This document shows, in pieces, positions 1 to 11,087 of a stretch of 64,000 nt of DNA. The notes below the pieces were generated by a model. It worked only from the letters and a program-made list of their open reading frames with translations, had not been told where the DNA came from and did not search any database. The stretch is taken from assembly GCF_041360795.1 (NCBI RefSeq), contig NZ_JBFUPW010000003.1:124001-188000 (forward strand). The letters are read 5' to 3'. The stretch's first letter is position 1. Each line of letters starts with the position of its first letter. The position numbers and the translations under genes are program-made. Source of the stretch: Arthrobacter_E sp041360795 (GTDB lineage Bacteria; Actinomycetota; Actinomycetes; Actinomycetales; Micrococcaceae).

Positions 1-401
1 GGACAGCCGAGATCCTTGGCGAGCTGGGCGTTGAGGTCGAATTCGACGGCGGAATCGGCGCCGGAGAGGTCTGAACCCTCCACGATCACCACATCGCAGA
101 GGGCGGAGACTTCGCTGAACACCTGCACGCACCGGGTGCTGATCTCCTCGCGGCGACCCTCGGCCACCAGGCGGCGGGCCTCCTTGAGCGTGAGACCGGC
201 CCGGCACACGGCGGGATCCAGGTGGTAGCGCGTGCGGATCAGCTCGACCATGGGGTCGTGGTCCGGGGTGTCGCCGGGGACCACGGGCCGGAAGTACCCG
301 ATCCGTCCCGCCCGGCGGTAGAGGGCCTCGGCCAGGCCGAGGGCCACCACGGATTTGCCCGATCCTGTGGAGGTGGCGGTGACGTAGATTCCTGTGAACA
401 T
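1..401 (-). CDS. pta: phosphate acetyltransferase, N-terminal part (cut by left edge)
   Basis: Only the first 133 codons are in the window. The product opens with MFTGIYVTATSTGSGKS, a BioD-like P-loop, followed by a region containing YFRPVVPGD and VVIVEGSDLSG. This is the N-terminal dethiobiotin-synthetase-like domain of the long form of phosphate acetyltransferase, which converts acetyl-CoA and phosphate to acetyl phosphate. The catalytic C-terminal domain lies outside the window, so the call rests on the N-terminal domain alone. A lone BioD-like or cobyrinate-synthase-like protein is the alternative, but the TATSTGSGKS and FRPV signature is typical of long Pta. The start is the ATG at 401. 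In many actinobacteria ackA lies just downstream of pta. Confidence 0.75.
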   Translation of the reverse strand, partial: MFTGIYVTATSTGSGKSVVALGLAEALYRRAGRIGYFRPVVPGDTPDHDPMVELIRTRYHLDPAVCRAGLTLKEARRLVAEGRREEISTRCVQVFSEVSALCDVVIVEGSDLSGADSAVEFDLNAQLAKDLGC

Positions 402-571
402 GGCGCTCCTGAGGGTTGTTCCACCCCCATCTTTTCACCGCGGTTCCCGGCGGCCCATAGCGTGGGTCACTTTGTCGCGAGGTTCACACGCCCGCCCCGC
501 CGCCGTAGGCTGGAATTCGGCCGGCAGCCCGGCCGCACCTCAGACCCGATGCACCCTTTGGAGGCTCCATC

Positions 572-913
572 ATGCTGTTCAGCAAGAAGGGCGACGACGC
601 CGCACTCGCCAAACTCCGGGAAGCCCCCGCGCCGTACGCGGAACTCGGCGAGCGCCTGCACGGCATCATCCGCGAGAACGCCCCGTCCTTGGAACCGGTG
701 GTCCGCTGGGGACTCCCGTTCTACGTCCGGAACGGCGAGGACATCTGCTACATCAAGACCGGCAAGGACTACCTCGCCTTCGGCTTCGGAGAATCCGTGA
801 ACCCGGCCTTCCAGGAGGGCGCCTCGATGCACCCGATCGTCTGGAACATCACGTCCCTCGACGCGGAAACCGAAGCCACCCTCGCGGCCCTGATCCGCAA
901 GGCGGCCGGCTGA
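572..913 (+). CDS. DUF1801 domain protein
   Basis: A 113-residue cytosolic protein. The pattern VVRWGLPFYVRNGEDICYI followed by KDYLAFGFG is the DUF1801 (YdhG-like) fold: a small alpha/beta domain with a conserved W-G-x-P-x-Y segment. No biochemical role is established for the family. The start at 572 is preceded by TTTGGAGG about 7 nt upstream, a good ribosome site. It stands alone, with a hairpin just after the stop, so it is probably monocistronic. The length matches the family. Confidence 0.75.
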   Translation: MLFSKKGDDAALAKLREAPAPYAELGERLHGIIRENAPSLEPVVRWGLPFYVRNGEDICYIKTGKDYLAFGFGESVNPAFQEGASMHPIVWNITSLDAETEATLAALIRKAAG

Positions 914-939
914 CCCGACCCCGCAACCCTTTAACGCCC

Positions 940-968
940 GACGACGGCGAGGGGAACCCGCCGTCGTC
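940..968 (+). terminator. hairpin after the DUF1801 gene
   Basis: A 9-bp perfect stem, GACGACGGC paired with GCCGTCGTC, with an 11-nt loop, lying 27 bp after the stop codon. There is no clear T tract, which is common for actinobacterial terminators. Confidence 0.5.
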
Positions 969-1005
969 GTGCGTCAAGGCGTCGGGGCACTGAGGGACAT
1001 GCGGG

Positions 1006-1108
1006 AGACAAGGAAATGCGGCCGACCGCGTAAAGGGGCCCCGTGCCCCGACCCGAGCGCAAGTGAGCCACGCGGCACGGGGATAGCGGTCAGAGCATTT
1101 CCTTGTCT
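1006..1108. repeat. long intergenic palindrome, family H
   Basis: The outer arms are a 14-bp perfect match, AGACAAGGAAATGC (1006-1019) and GCATTTCCTTGTCT (1095-1108). Inside are further pairs, GACCGC with GCGGTC and CCCCGTGCC with GGCACGGGG, so the element can fold into one long interrupted hairpin. It ends 5 bp before the stop codon of the minus-strand DMP19-like gene. It is one of a set of similar palindromes in this window. Confidence 0.75.
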
Positions 1109-1113
1109 TCCGC

Positions 1114-1983
1114 TCAGGCCTCGGCGCCGACGGGTTCCAGCTCGTCGTCGTCGATCTCCTCGATCTCGACCGCGGCCACGACCTCGAGCGACTCCGGCCG
1201 GAGCATGAGGGCCTCGTCCTCGAGCTCCACCATGATGTACTCCTCACCGTCGGCCAGGAAGTGCCATGCCACCACGGTCTCGTCCTCGTAGACGAAGTTG
1301 GGGTCGCCGAGGGTGATCTTCTCCAGCTCCACCTCGGCGACGTCGCACAGTTCGCGGATGATGATCTCGAAGTCCGGCATGTCCTCCAGGGAGGCGGCCT
1401 CGGCCTGAGCACGGCGCTCCTCGAGGTCCTCGACGGTGGCCAGGCGCTCGTCGATCACGGCGTCTAGGCCGTCCTCGTCCACCACCAGCAGGCCTTCGAG
1501 GCTCCGCAGCCAGGCGGCGTTGAGCTCCATGAGGTCCTCGGTCTCCAGGAGCGTCTCGAACTCGTTGTCGAGCTCCTCCTGGGCCAGGACGGCGTCACTG
1601 ACTTCGCTGTCCTCATCCTCGGCGTCGCCGTCCAGGTAGGCGTCGACCTCGTCCTCGCTGAGGGCTTCGAAGGCCGCGTCGGTGCGGTTGAAGAGGTCCA
1701 GGTGACCCTTGGCGCCCATGGCTTCCAGGCCGCCGCGGACGTAGGCGTCGATCTCTTCGCGGTCCGTGGCCGTGAAGACGTACTGGGCGAAGCCGCCGCC
1801 CAGGGCCTGGGTCAGGTAGAAGTCCACGTAGTAGCTGCGGAGGGCGTCCTCGGCGATCTCGTCCTGGCCCAGGAGCTCCTGGTACATGGCATTGACCACG
1901 GTGACGTTGCCGTCCACCACTTCATCGGGGCCGGCTTCAAGGCTTTCCTTGAAAAGGACAACGGGGAGCTGCTTGCTGGTCAT
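1114..1983 (-). CDS. acidic protein with DMP19/DUF4375-like N-terminal region
   Basis: A 289-residue, very acidic protein. Residues about 20-90 contain NAMYQELLG and LGGGFAQYVFTA, which resemble the DUF4375/DMP19 pattern (alpha-helical, G-G-F-x-Q-[YF]). DMP19 of Neisseria is a DNA-mimic protein. The middle is nearly all Asp and Glu (YLDGDAEDEDSEVSD), and the C-terminal half is a separate acidic alpha/beta region of unknown fold ending EEIDDDELEPVGAEA. The start chosen is the ATG at 1983, which has GTGAGGATCAGC before it. A GTG at 1995 in frame would overlap that ribosome site. The family call is from memory of the motif and should be tested by profile search. It could be a metabolic or signalling protein rather than a DNA mimic. 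Confidence 0.55.
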   Translation of the reverse strand: MTSKQLPVVLFKESLEAGPDEVVDGNVTVVNAMYQELLGQDEIAEDALRSYYVDFYLTQALGGGFAQYVFTATDREEIDAYVRGGLEAMGAKGHLDLFNRTDAAFEALSEDEVDAYLDGDAEDEDSEVSDAVLAQEELDNEFETLLETEDLMELNAAWLRSLEGLLVVDEDGLDAVIDERLATVEDLEERRAQAEAASLEDMPDFEIIIRELCDVAEVELEKITLGDPNFVYEDETVVAWHFLADGEEYIMVELEDEALMLRPESLEVVAAVEIEEIDDDELEPVGAEA

Positions 1984-2098
1984 GCTGATCCTCACTCGAG
2001 AAGTCCACGGGACACTTCGACCGTACGCGCCGTCCCTGGGAGTGACCGGTGGTCCCGGGTCACGGGCGGGTGAACCTTGGGTGAACTGAGCCGGGCGC

Positions 2099-2764
2099 TC
2101 AGCCCTCCTTCACGTCGATTCCGGCCTGCAGCGCCATCTGCACGGCGAGCTCCCGCACCTGGGTCTCCGTCAGGGTGGCGCCCCGGAGACCGGTCACCGA
2201 GGTGAACACCCGGGCGTCCAGGCCGCGGAGGTCGACGTCGGTGGCGTCCAGGTCGCGGCTGTCCACGTCCTCGGCGCTGCTGTCCCGGAACGCGACGCGC
2301 TTGAGCTTCGCCAGCGGCACGTCGAGGGTGCGGAGCCGGCAGCCGGCCACGATGACGTCGTTGCCCTCGGCGCCATTCAGGCCGAGGTAGTCGATCCGGA
2401 CGTCCCGCAGTTCGAGACTGTCCACTTCCGCGCCCGAGAGGTCCAGCGTGCCGATTCGCCCGCCGCTGATCCGCACGCGGCGCAGCCGGGCGTTCCGGAG
2501 CACGAGTTCGGTGACCTGCAGATCCTCGACATCGAGATCCGTCAGCGTCCCGCCGGTGAGGTCCAGGCGGTCCAGCTGGGCGTCCCGGATCACGCATTCA
2601 CTGAGGTGGGCGTGGGACGCGTCGACGTCCCCGGACAACCCGAGCACGGCGCTCTCCGAGACCTCGTCGTAGCGTCGCAGCCCGTCCACCTCGCCGAGGT
2701 GAGCGGGCAGATCCGGGGCCGCGGCCCGGGGTGCGGCGGGGCGGTTCTTCCTCGTCTGTGCCAT
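2099..2764 (-). CDS. pentapeptide-repeat-like protein
   Basis: A 221-residue protein whose residues about 45-195 repeat every five positions with Leu, Val or Ile at the centre and Asp or Arg around it (for example LDRLDLTGGTLTDLDVEDLQ). This is the spacing of a quadrilateral beta-helix, but it is degenerate and not the classic A(D/N)LxX. Some pentapeptide proteins mimic DNA and protect gyrase; nothing here points to a target. The N-terminus is basic (TRKNRPAAPRAAAP). The start at 2764 lies 7 nt from a TAGTCT box, so the mRNA may be leaderless. It is divergent from the helicase gene. Confidence 0.65.
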   Translation of the reverse strand: MAQTRKNRPAAPRAAAPDLPAHLGEVDGLRRYDEVSESAVLGLSGDVDASHAHLSECVIRDAQLDRLDLTGGTLTDLDVEDLQVTELVLRNARLRRVRISGGRIGTLDLSGAEVDSLELRDVRIDYLGLNGAEGNDVIVAGCRLRTLDVPLAKLKRVAFRDSSAEDVDSRDLDATDVDLRGLDARVFTSVTGLRGATLTETQVRELAVQMALQAGIDVKEG

Positions 2765-2771
2765 GCCGCCC

Positions 2772-2924
2772 AGACTATCGGCCGGGTCCGACAGTGCCCG
2801 TGGATTCCGCCCCGCGCGGATCCGGCCACCGGGCGCGGCCCGCGTGTGTCCTCGGCAGGCACACCCGGTCCGAACCCCCTGTGCTCCATCTCGCAGACCG
2901 CTCCCGGGCTGCTCGCACTAGACT
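2772..2924. promoter_or_regulatory. divergent leaderless-type promoters
   Basis: Two -10-like boxes face away from each other. TAGTCT on the minus strand (2772-2777) lies 7 nt before the ATG at 2764. TAGACT on the plus strand (2919-2924) lies 7 nt before the ATG at 2932. Neither start has a Shine-Dalgarno sequence. Confidence 0.5.
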
Positions 2925-2931
2925 GTTGTGG

Positions 2932-6360
<3,429 letters not shown>

Positions 6361-6449
6361 GCTCGGCGCCGCTCAGGCGCCCCCTACCCGCGGCCCGACG
6401 GCCGGGCGTAGCCTGAAAGGGCAGTGTCCACGTCTGCCGAGGAGGAACC

Positions 6450-6632
6450 ATGACGGACTTCCGCAGTTACACCGCCGAGGGACGGGCCAGTTTCGTCGCC
6501 CCCGCCTGCGAGATGTGCGGCCAGCACCGCCACGTGCGCTGGGTGCCGGTCGAGGATGCCGGAGACCGGCCGCGTTGGACGGCGCGCGACGCCGGGTGCA
6601 GCAACGAGGCCTGCACCGGCTTCCGGGTCTGA
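6450..6632 (+). CDS. small zinc-ribbon-like protein
   Basis: A 60-residue protein with CEMCGQHRH in the first half and CSNEAC near the end, so four cysteines are placed to bind one zinc ion. A strong ribosome site, GAGGAGGAACC, precedes the ATG. It lies 89 bp after the helicase gene on the same strand and could be co-transcribed. I do not recognise the family. The real coding call is supported by the ribosome site and the cysteine pattern. Confidence 0.65.
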   Translation: MTDFRSYTAEGRASFVAPACEMCGQHRHVRWVPVEDAGDRPRWTARDAGCSNEACTGFRV

Positions 6633-6669
6633 CGGCCCCGCCGTTCCGCACCGCCCCGCCCACGAAAAA

Positions 6670-6725
6670 GCGCCCTGATTCACCGTCCGCGGGGATAGTG
6701 ACCCGCGAAAGGTGAACCAGGGCGC
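6670..6725. repeat. long intergenic palindrome, family D
   Basis: The arms at 6670-6684 and 6711-6725 match at 14 of 15 positions (GCGCCCTGATTCACC). An inner stem is CGCGGG with CCCGCG. It lies between convergent genes and may terminate both. The word GGTGAACC is shared with family C. Confidence 0.75.
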
Positions 6726-6758
6726 CGAACTCGGCGCGACAGACCCTGTGAGCCGGAC

Positions 6759-7421
6759 TCAGCCCCGCAGAGCCACGAGCCCGGCCACGGCGTCCGCCAC
6801 CGGCGTCGTGCCGTCGGTGAGCTCCACGATCTCCCGGCTCAGGGCCGGCTCGTGGAGCACCTCGGCGAGGAACGCCGCGACATTGCCGCGCCGGACGTTC
6901 CCGTACTCGATGGCCGGCCCGGCGGTGACCAGGCCGTCGCCCGGTTCGTCCTTGAGCGTTCCGGGCCGGACGATGACCCAGTCGAGGTCCGTCCCCGCCA
7001 GGTGCACGTCCGCGGACTTCTTGACCCGCATGTAGTGCTCGAAACCGGCGTTCGGAGAGTCCCCGCCGCGACCGGCGTCGGGGAACACGGACACCAGCAC
7101 GAACCGCTTCACCCCGGCCAGGGCCGCGGCGTCGGCGGCCTTCACCAGGCCCTCGCCGTCGATCGCGGTGGTCATCTCCTGCCCGGTGCCGTGCGCCCCG
7201 GCGGAGAACACGACGGCGTCGTGCCCGGCCAGGTGGCCGGCCAGCGTCTCCGTGGAGTCATTGATCAGGTCACCGAGCACGGACTCCGCCCCGGTGCGCG
7301 TGATGGTGTCCGTCTGTTCGGGGCTGCGGTGCATCCCGGTGACCTGGTCCCCGCGCTCCACGAGGAGCCCGGAGAGGATGCTGCCGATGCCGCCGGCCGC
7401 GCCGATCTGGAAAACCTTCAT
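6759..7421 (-). CDS. NAD(P)-binding atypical SDR (NmrA-like)
   Basis: A 220-residue single Rossmann domain. The nucleotide motif GAAGGIGS is at residues 7-14, VVFSAGAHGTG follows the fourth strand, and RFVLVSVFPDAG and YMRVKKSAD provide the Y-x-x-x-K pair. This is the short atypical SDR group that holds NAD(P)H-binding oxidoreductases and flavin-reductase-like proteins. The substrate cannot be told. The start is the ATG at 7421, with GGAGACACC before it. The stop of the alcohol dehydrogenase gene lies about 20 bp upstream, so the two form an operon. Confidence 0.8.
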   Translation of the reverse strand: MKVFQIGAAGGIGSILSGLLVERGDQVTGMHRSPEQTDTITRTGAESVLGDLINDSTETLAGHLAGHDAVVFSAGAHGTGQEMTTAIDGEGLVKAADAAALAGVKRFVLVSVFPDAGRGGDSPNAGFEHYMRVKKSADVHLAGTDLDWVIVRPGTLKDEPGDGLVTAGPAIEYGNVRRGNVAAFLAEVLHEPALSREIVELTDGTTPVADAVAGLVALRG

Positions 7422-7441
7422 GGTGTCTCCTTCCGGAGTGC

Positions 7442-8485
7442 TCAGGCGATGGTGGACACGTCGATGACGAAGCGGTACCGGACGTCGGACGCCAGCACGC
7501 GCTCGTAGGCCTCGTTGACCTGGTCCGCGTCGATCACCTCGATCTGCGCGCCGATGCCGTGCTCGGCGCAGAAGTCGAGCATCTCCTGGGTCTCCGGGAT
7601 GCCGCCGATGTTCGAGCCGGCCAGGGCCTTGGCCCCGCCGATCAGACTGAAGATGTTCAGTTCCAGCGGCTCGCCCGGGGCGCCCACGCACACCATGGCG
7701 CCGTGCGGCTTCACGAGGCGCAGGTAGTCGTCCAGGGGGATCTTGGCGCTGACCGTGTTGATGATGAGGTCGAAGCTGCCCTTGAGGTCCTGGAAGGTGG
7801 TCTCGTCGCTCGTGGCGTAGTAGTGGTCGGCGCCCAGCTTGAGCCCGTCCTCCTGCTTCTTGAGGGACTGGGACAGCACGGTCACCTCGGCGCCCAGGGC
7901 GTGGGCCAGCTGGACGGCCATGTGGCCGAGGCCGCCGAGGCCGATCACGGCGACCTTCTTACCCGGGCCGGCGCCCCAGCGGCGCAGCGGCGAGTACGTG
8001 GTGATGCCCGCGCAGAGGAGCGGGGCGGCGACGTCGAGCTCAAGAGAATCCGGGATCAGCAGCGTGAACGCGTCGTTGACCACCACCTGGCTGGAGTAGC
8101 CGCCCTGGGTGATGGTGCCGTCGCGGTCCTTGGCGGCGTAGGTGCCCACGCTCCCGTTGAGGCAGTCCTGCTCCTGACCGGCCAGGCACTGCTCACATTC
8201 GCGGCAGGAGTTGACCAGACAGCCGACACCCACGCGATCGCCGACCTTGCGGGTGGTGACCTCGGAGCCGACGGCGGCCACGATCCCGGCGATCTCATGG
8301 CCGGGAGTCAGCGGGTAAGGGACCGGGCCCCAGTCACCGCGGACGGTGTGGATGTCCGAATGGCAGATGCCCGCGTACTTGATGTCGATCAGCACGTCAT
8401 GCGGGCCGAGTTCGCGGCGTTCCACGGTGGTGCGGATGAGCGGTTCCGTGGCGGACGGCGCGGCGAGAGCGGCAACGGTGGTCAT
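7442..8485 (-). CDS. zinc-dependent alcohol dehydrogenase
   Basis: A 347-residue medium-chain dehydrogenase of the cinnamyl-alcohol-dehydrogenase/YahK type, which reduces aldehydes with NAD(P)H. It has the catalytic zinc ligands (AGICHSDIH and GHEIAG), a structural zinc site with four cysteines within CRECEQCLAGQEQDC, and the dinucleotide fold GLGGLGHMA. Full length, with no missing residue. The start at 8485 has GAAGGAGTCCTC before it. It is the first gene of a pair with the SDR downstream, so the two may act in the same aldehyde or redox stress response. Confidence 0.9.
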   Translation of the reverse strand: MTTVAALAAPSATEPLIRTTVERRELGPHDVLIDIKYAGICHSDIHTVRGDWGPVPYPLTPGHEIAGIVAAVGSEVTTRKVGDRVGVGCLVNSCRECEQCLAGQEQDCLNGSVGTYAAKDRDGTITQGGYSSQVVVNDAFTLLIPDSLELDVAAPLLCAGITTYSPLRRWGAGPGKKVAVIGLGGLGHMAVQLAHALGAEVTVLSQSLKKQEDGLKLGADHYYATSDETTFQDLKGSFDLIINTVSAKIPLDDYLRLVKPHGAMVCVGAPGEPLELNIFSLIGGAKALAGSNIGGIPETQEMLDFCAEHGIGAQIEVIDADQVNEAYERVLASDVRYRFVIDVSTIA

Positions 8486-8626
8486 GAGGACTCCTTCACA
8501 AGGGGGATGTCAGGTCCAAAGGGTTGAACCGGCCGGGGCGCGAGGTCATTCCCCGATCTCAGGATTCACCCGCATTTCCCACTCTGGCACAGCACGACTC
8601 CCGTGGGGAGGGCCTTCGGGAACCGC

Positions 8627-9103
8627 TCAGGGAATCCCCGGCGGAAGCTCATCCGCGCCATCGAATCCGAGCGGCGGTTCCACCAGCAGGGAGAGCGGGA
8701 AGCCGGAGAGCAGCGCGATCATCTCGTAGTAGTCGGCGGCGAACACGTAGCCGGGCAGCTGGAACTCGCCGGCCCTGAAATCCAGGTAGGCCGAGTGGGA
8801 GGGGAAGTAATCCTCCGGGCGGCGGTCCTGCAGGAAGGTCTTGGCGATCGCGAGTTCCCGGGCGGCCTGAAGGAAGATCAGCTGCCGGGCCGTCTCGGTG
8901 GGATCCAGCACGGTCCACCAGCGTTGACGTCGCAGCGTCTCCTCGACGGCGAGCTGCACCTCCTCGGCGAACCGTTCCGCCGCCTCCCGGGGTGAAGGGT
9001 GCGCGGCCACGGCTTCCAGCAGGGCTTCGACGCAGACCGAGCAGCCCTTCGGCCCCCGGGCACTGTGCCGTGGCCGGACCACGCAGTTGATGATCACTCT
9101 CAT
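8627..9103 (-). CDS. conserved-looking protein of unknown function
   Basis: A 158-residue soluble protein that I do not recognise. It starts MRVIINCVVRPRH and has two cysteines in GCSVC, a basic helix (EETLRRQRWW) and a hydrophobic C-terminal stretch (AADYYEMIALLSGFPL) that ends in a Pro-rich tail. There is no signal peptide and no transmembrane segment of full length. GGGAG lies 11 nt before the ATG, a weak ribosome site. Codon use fits the genome, which supports it being real. It stands alone between the alcohol dehydrogenase and the LysR regulator. Confidence 0.55.
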   Translation of the reverse strand: MRVIINCVVRPRHSARGPKGCSVCVEALLEAVAAHPSPREAAERFAEEVQLAVEETLRRQRWWTVLDPTETARQLIFLQAARELAIAKTFLQDRRPEDYFPSHSAYLDFRAGEFQLPGYVFAADYYEMIALLSGFPLSLLVEPPLGFDGADELPPGIP

Positions 9104-9199
9104 GGGCTCGGCTCCCTCACTCCCCCGTGAGGCGGAAGCACGGGGGCAGAGCGGCCCGGGGACAGGGGACGTGACATGACGGCGGTCCTTTCAGCGGAA

Positions 9200-9216
9200 C
9201 AGGGGCAGAGCCCCTG
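9200..9216 (-). terminator. hairpin after the LysR gene
   Basis: A perfect 7-bp stem (CAGGGGC and GCCCCTG) with a 3-nt loop lies about 16 bp beyond the stop codon of the LysR-type gene on the minus strand and is followed by TTCCG. A weak intrinsic terminator. Confidence 0.45.
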
Positions 9217-9231
9217 CGCTTCAGGGGCCGG

Positions 9232-10176
9232 TCAGGAAGAGGAGTTCGAGGCGATGCGGGAGCGGCGTGCCTGGGCGGCTCGGCGCGGGTCTTTGAGCAC
9301 GGTCTGTGCCGCGGCGCCGAGGGCACGGACCAGGACGGGCGCCGGCTTCCCGGCCAGCCGCACCACCGCCAGCGGGGTGGAGACCTCCGGTTCGATCAGC
9401 GGGAGCACATGGATGGACGGATCGTCACGGCGGGCCGCGACGGCGGTCTCCGGGACGACGGCGGCCCACAGCCCGGAGGTGACCAGGCTCAGGAGCGCTT
9501 CGTTGGAGTCCGCCTCCAGGCGCGGCTTGATCTGCAGCCCTGCGGCCCGCCACGCCTCATCGGCGAGCTGCCGGGCCCGCATATCGGAGGCCAGCAGCCC
9601 GAGGGGCACGTCGGCGAGCATGCGTCCCGTGACCGAGGCCTGGTCCTCGGGGAACATGCCCGGGGCGGCCACCACCACATTGGTGACCTCGCCCAGAGGC
9701 ACCGACACCAGATCCGGGCCGTCCGCCGCGGACGGGTGGATGATGCCGGCGTCGAGCTCGAAAGCCCTCAGCCGCGCCACCACGTCCTCGCTGTTCAGTC
9801 CGGATTGCACGGTGGAGCGCACCAGTGGATGCGCGTCCGCCAGGGCCGAGACCACCGCGGTCGCGAGGGCGATCCCGGCCGGGATGGTGCCGATCCGCGC
9901 GACGCCGGTCAGCTGGCCCCGCGCGGCCGCGATCTCTGCGGAGAGCGCCTCCTGGTCCGAGACCACGCGGCGGGCCCAGGTCAGCGCCATCTCGCCTTCC
10001 GGCGTGAGGCCCTCGAAAGCGTGTCCGCGACGGACCAGGGGCACCCCGAGTTCGACTTCCAGCTTCCGCACCGCCTCCGAGAGCGTCGACGGCGAGACGA
10101 AGCATGCCGCGGCCGCCCGGCCGAAGTGCTCCTCGCGCGCCAGGGCGACGAAGTACTGGAGTTGAGTCAGAAGCAT
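9232..10176 (-). CDS. LysR-family transcriptional regulator
   Basis: A 314-residue protein. Residues 1-60 form the winged helix-turn-helix (LLTQLQYFVALAREEHFGR, then FVSPSTLSEAVRKLEVELG). The rest is a periplasmic-binding-protein-like effector domain (VARIGTIPAG to LLSLVTSGLWAAVVPE). LysR regulators often act on a divergent gene, but here the 490 bp upstream hold no gene, only a set of hairpins (10228-10440). The Ser-rich C-terminal tail (RRSRIASNSSS) is dispensable-looking. The effector is unknown. Confidence 0.9.
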   Translation of the reverse strand: MLLTQLQYFVALAREEHFGRAAAACFVSPSTLSEAVRKLEVELGVPLVRRGHAFEGLTPEGEMALTWARRVVSDQEALSAEIAAARGQLTGVARIGTIPAGIALATAVVSALADAHPLVRSTVQSGLNSEDVVARLRAFELDAGIIHPSAADGPDLVSVPLGEVTNVVVAAPGMFPEDQASVTGRMLADVPLGLLASDMRARQLADEAWRAAGLQIKPRLEADSNEALLSLVTSGLWAAVVPETAVAARRDDPSIHVLPLIEPEVSTPLAVVRLAGKPAPVLVRALGAAAQTVLKDPRRAAQARRSRIASNSSS

Positions 10177-10227
10177 GGCATCCCATCCGGTCGTGTTCAG
10201 AGGACTGGTTGTGTCCAGAGGAGATGA

Positions 10228-10440
10228 GAGGAACCGCGTTGGACCCGCTCCTTCGCGGTTCCCCTCACCTCAAGAACTGCGGAGGAAGACCTCCGCAGCG
10301 TCGTGGGGCCTTCGCTGGTGCCCCACGTTCGTACCGCCTTGATGGGCGGTGGCTTGTCATCGTTGTGCTTTCAGCCTATGAGGGCTATTGTTCGGCGTCC
10401 ATCGGGCGAAACCGACCGGTCATTCGGAGCTGCCGAACAA
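10228..10440. ncRNA. cluster of five hairpins, possible structured leader or small RNA
   Basis: Five perfect inverted repeats follow one another. They are 10230-10262 (stem GGAACCGCG), 10277-10298 (CTGCGGAGG, 4-nt loop), 10302-10327 (CGTGGGGC), 10333-10350 (ACCGCC) and 10388-10440 (TTGTTCGGC, wide loop). On the minus strand this would be the leader of the LysR gene. I could not match it to a riboswitch I know. The strand is not determined. The rest of the 10177-10663 gap holds no coding signal, only the hspR terminator. Confidence 0.4.
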
Positions 10441-10547
10441 CTGGACGGCGCGGACGAACGACCGGAAGAACGGCTGAGCGCGGGATTTCCCCGCGGGATC
10501 CGCGCGCCCGATGGGCGGCGGAGGACCCGTCTGAGGACACACGAAAG

Positions 10548-10572
10548 GCGGGACACCTGCCTGGTGTCCCGC
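10548..10572 (-). terminator. terminator of the dnaK-hspR operon
   Basis: A 10-bp perfect stem GCGGGACACC with a 5-nt loop, followed on the minus strand by CTTTCGT. It lies about 90 bp after the hspR stop codon. Confidence 0.65.
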
Positions 10573-10663
10573 CCCTGGTGATTCAGTCCTGGTGGTTCAG
10601 TCCTGGGACGGCACGGGATTGCTCAGAATCCGCACCGGATGCGAACGGGCGCCGCCCGGAACG

Positions 10664-11077
10664 CTACGGCCGCCAGATGACGACGGCCTGGCTCCGCGGC
10701 GTCGGGCGCTGGCCCCGCGCGAGCGGGACCACGTCGCCGGCCGACACCCCGGCCGCGAAGACGCGGGGTTGCTGCGCCGCCGGGCGGCGCTCCAGTTCCT
10801 CGGTCAGTTCCCGGACGCGGGACTGCAGAGCGGCGACCTGGTTCTCCAGTTCGAGGATGCGCTTGATGCCCTCGAGGGAGACGCCCTCCTGGGAGAGGCG
10901 CTGCACCTCACGCAGCCGGTCGACGTCGTGCTGCGAATAGCGGCGCGCCTTGCCCGGCGCCCTGCTCGGCGACACGATGCCCAGCCGGTCGTACTGACGC
11001 AGGGTCTGGGGATGCATCTCGGCCAGCTCGGCGGCAACCGAGATCACGAAAAGCGGTTGATTCAGGTCGATCGCCAT
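10664..11077 (-). CDS. hspR: HspR, MerR-family heat-shock repressor
   Basis: A 137-residue repressor of the dnaK operon. The MerR-type winged helix (FVISVAAELAEMHPQTLRQYD and RRYSQHDVDRLREVQRL) fills residues 8-65, followed by a short coiled coil (ILELENQVAALQSRVRELTEELE). The tail is basic and Pro-rich. In actinobacteria HspR binds HAIR operators with DnaK as co-repressor. Two HAIR sites are present in front of dnaK here. The ribosome site is AGGAGGTGAGCC. It is the last gene of the operon, 10 bp after dnaJ. Confidence 0.95.
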   Translation of the reverse strand: MAIDLNQPLFVISVAAELAEMHPQTLRQYDRLGIVSPSRAPGKARRYSQHDVDRLREVQRLSQEGVSLEGIKRILELENQVAALQSRVRELTEELERRPAAQQPRVFAAGVSAGDVVPLARGQRPTPRSQAVVIWRP

Positions 11078-11087
11078 GGCTCACCTC

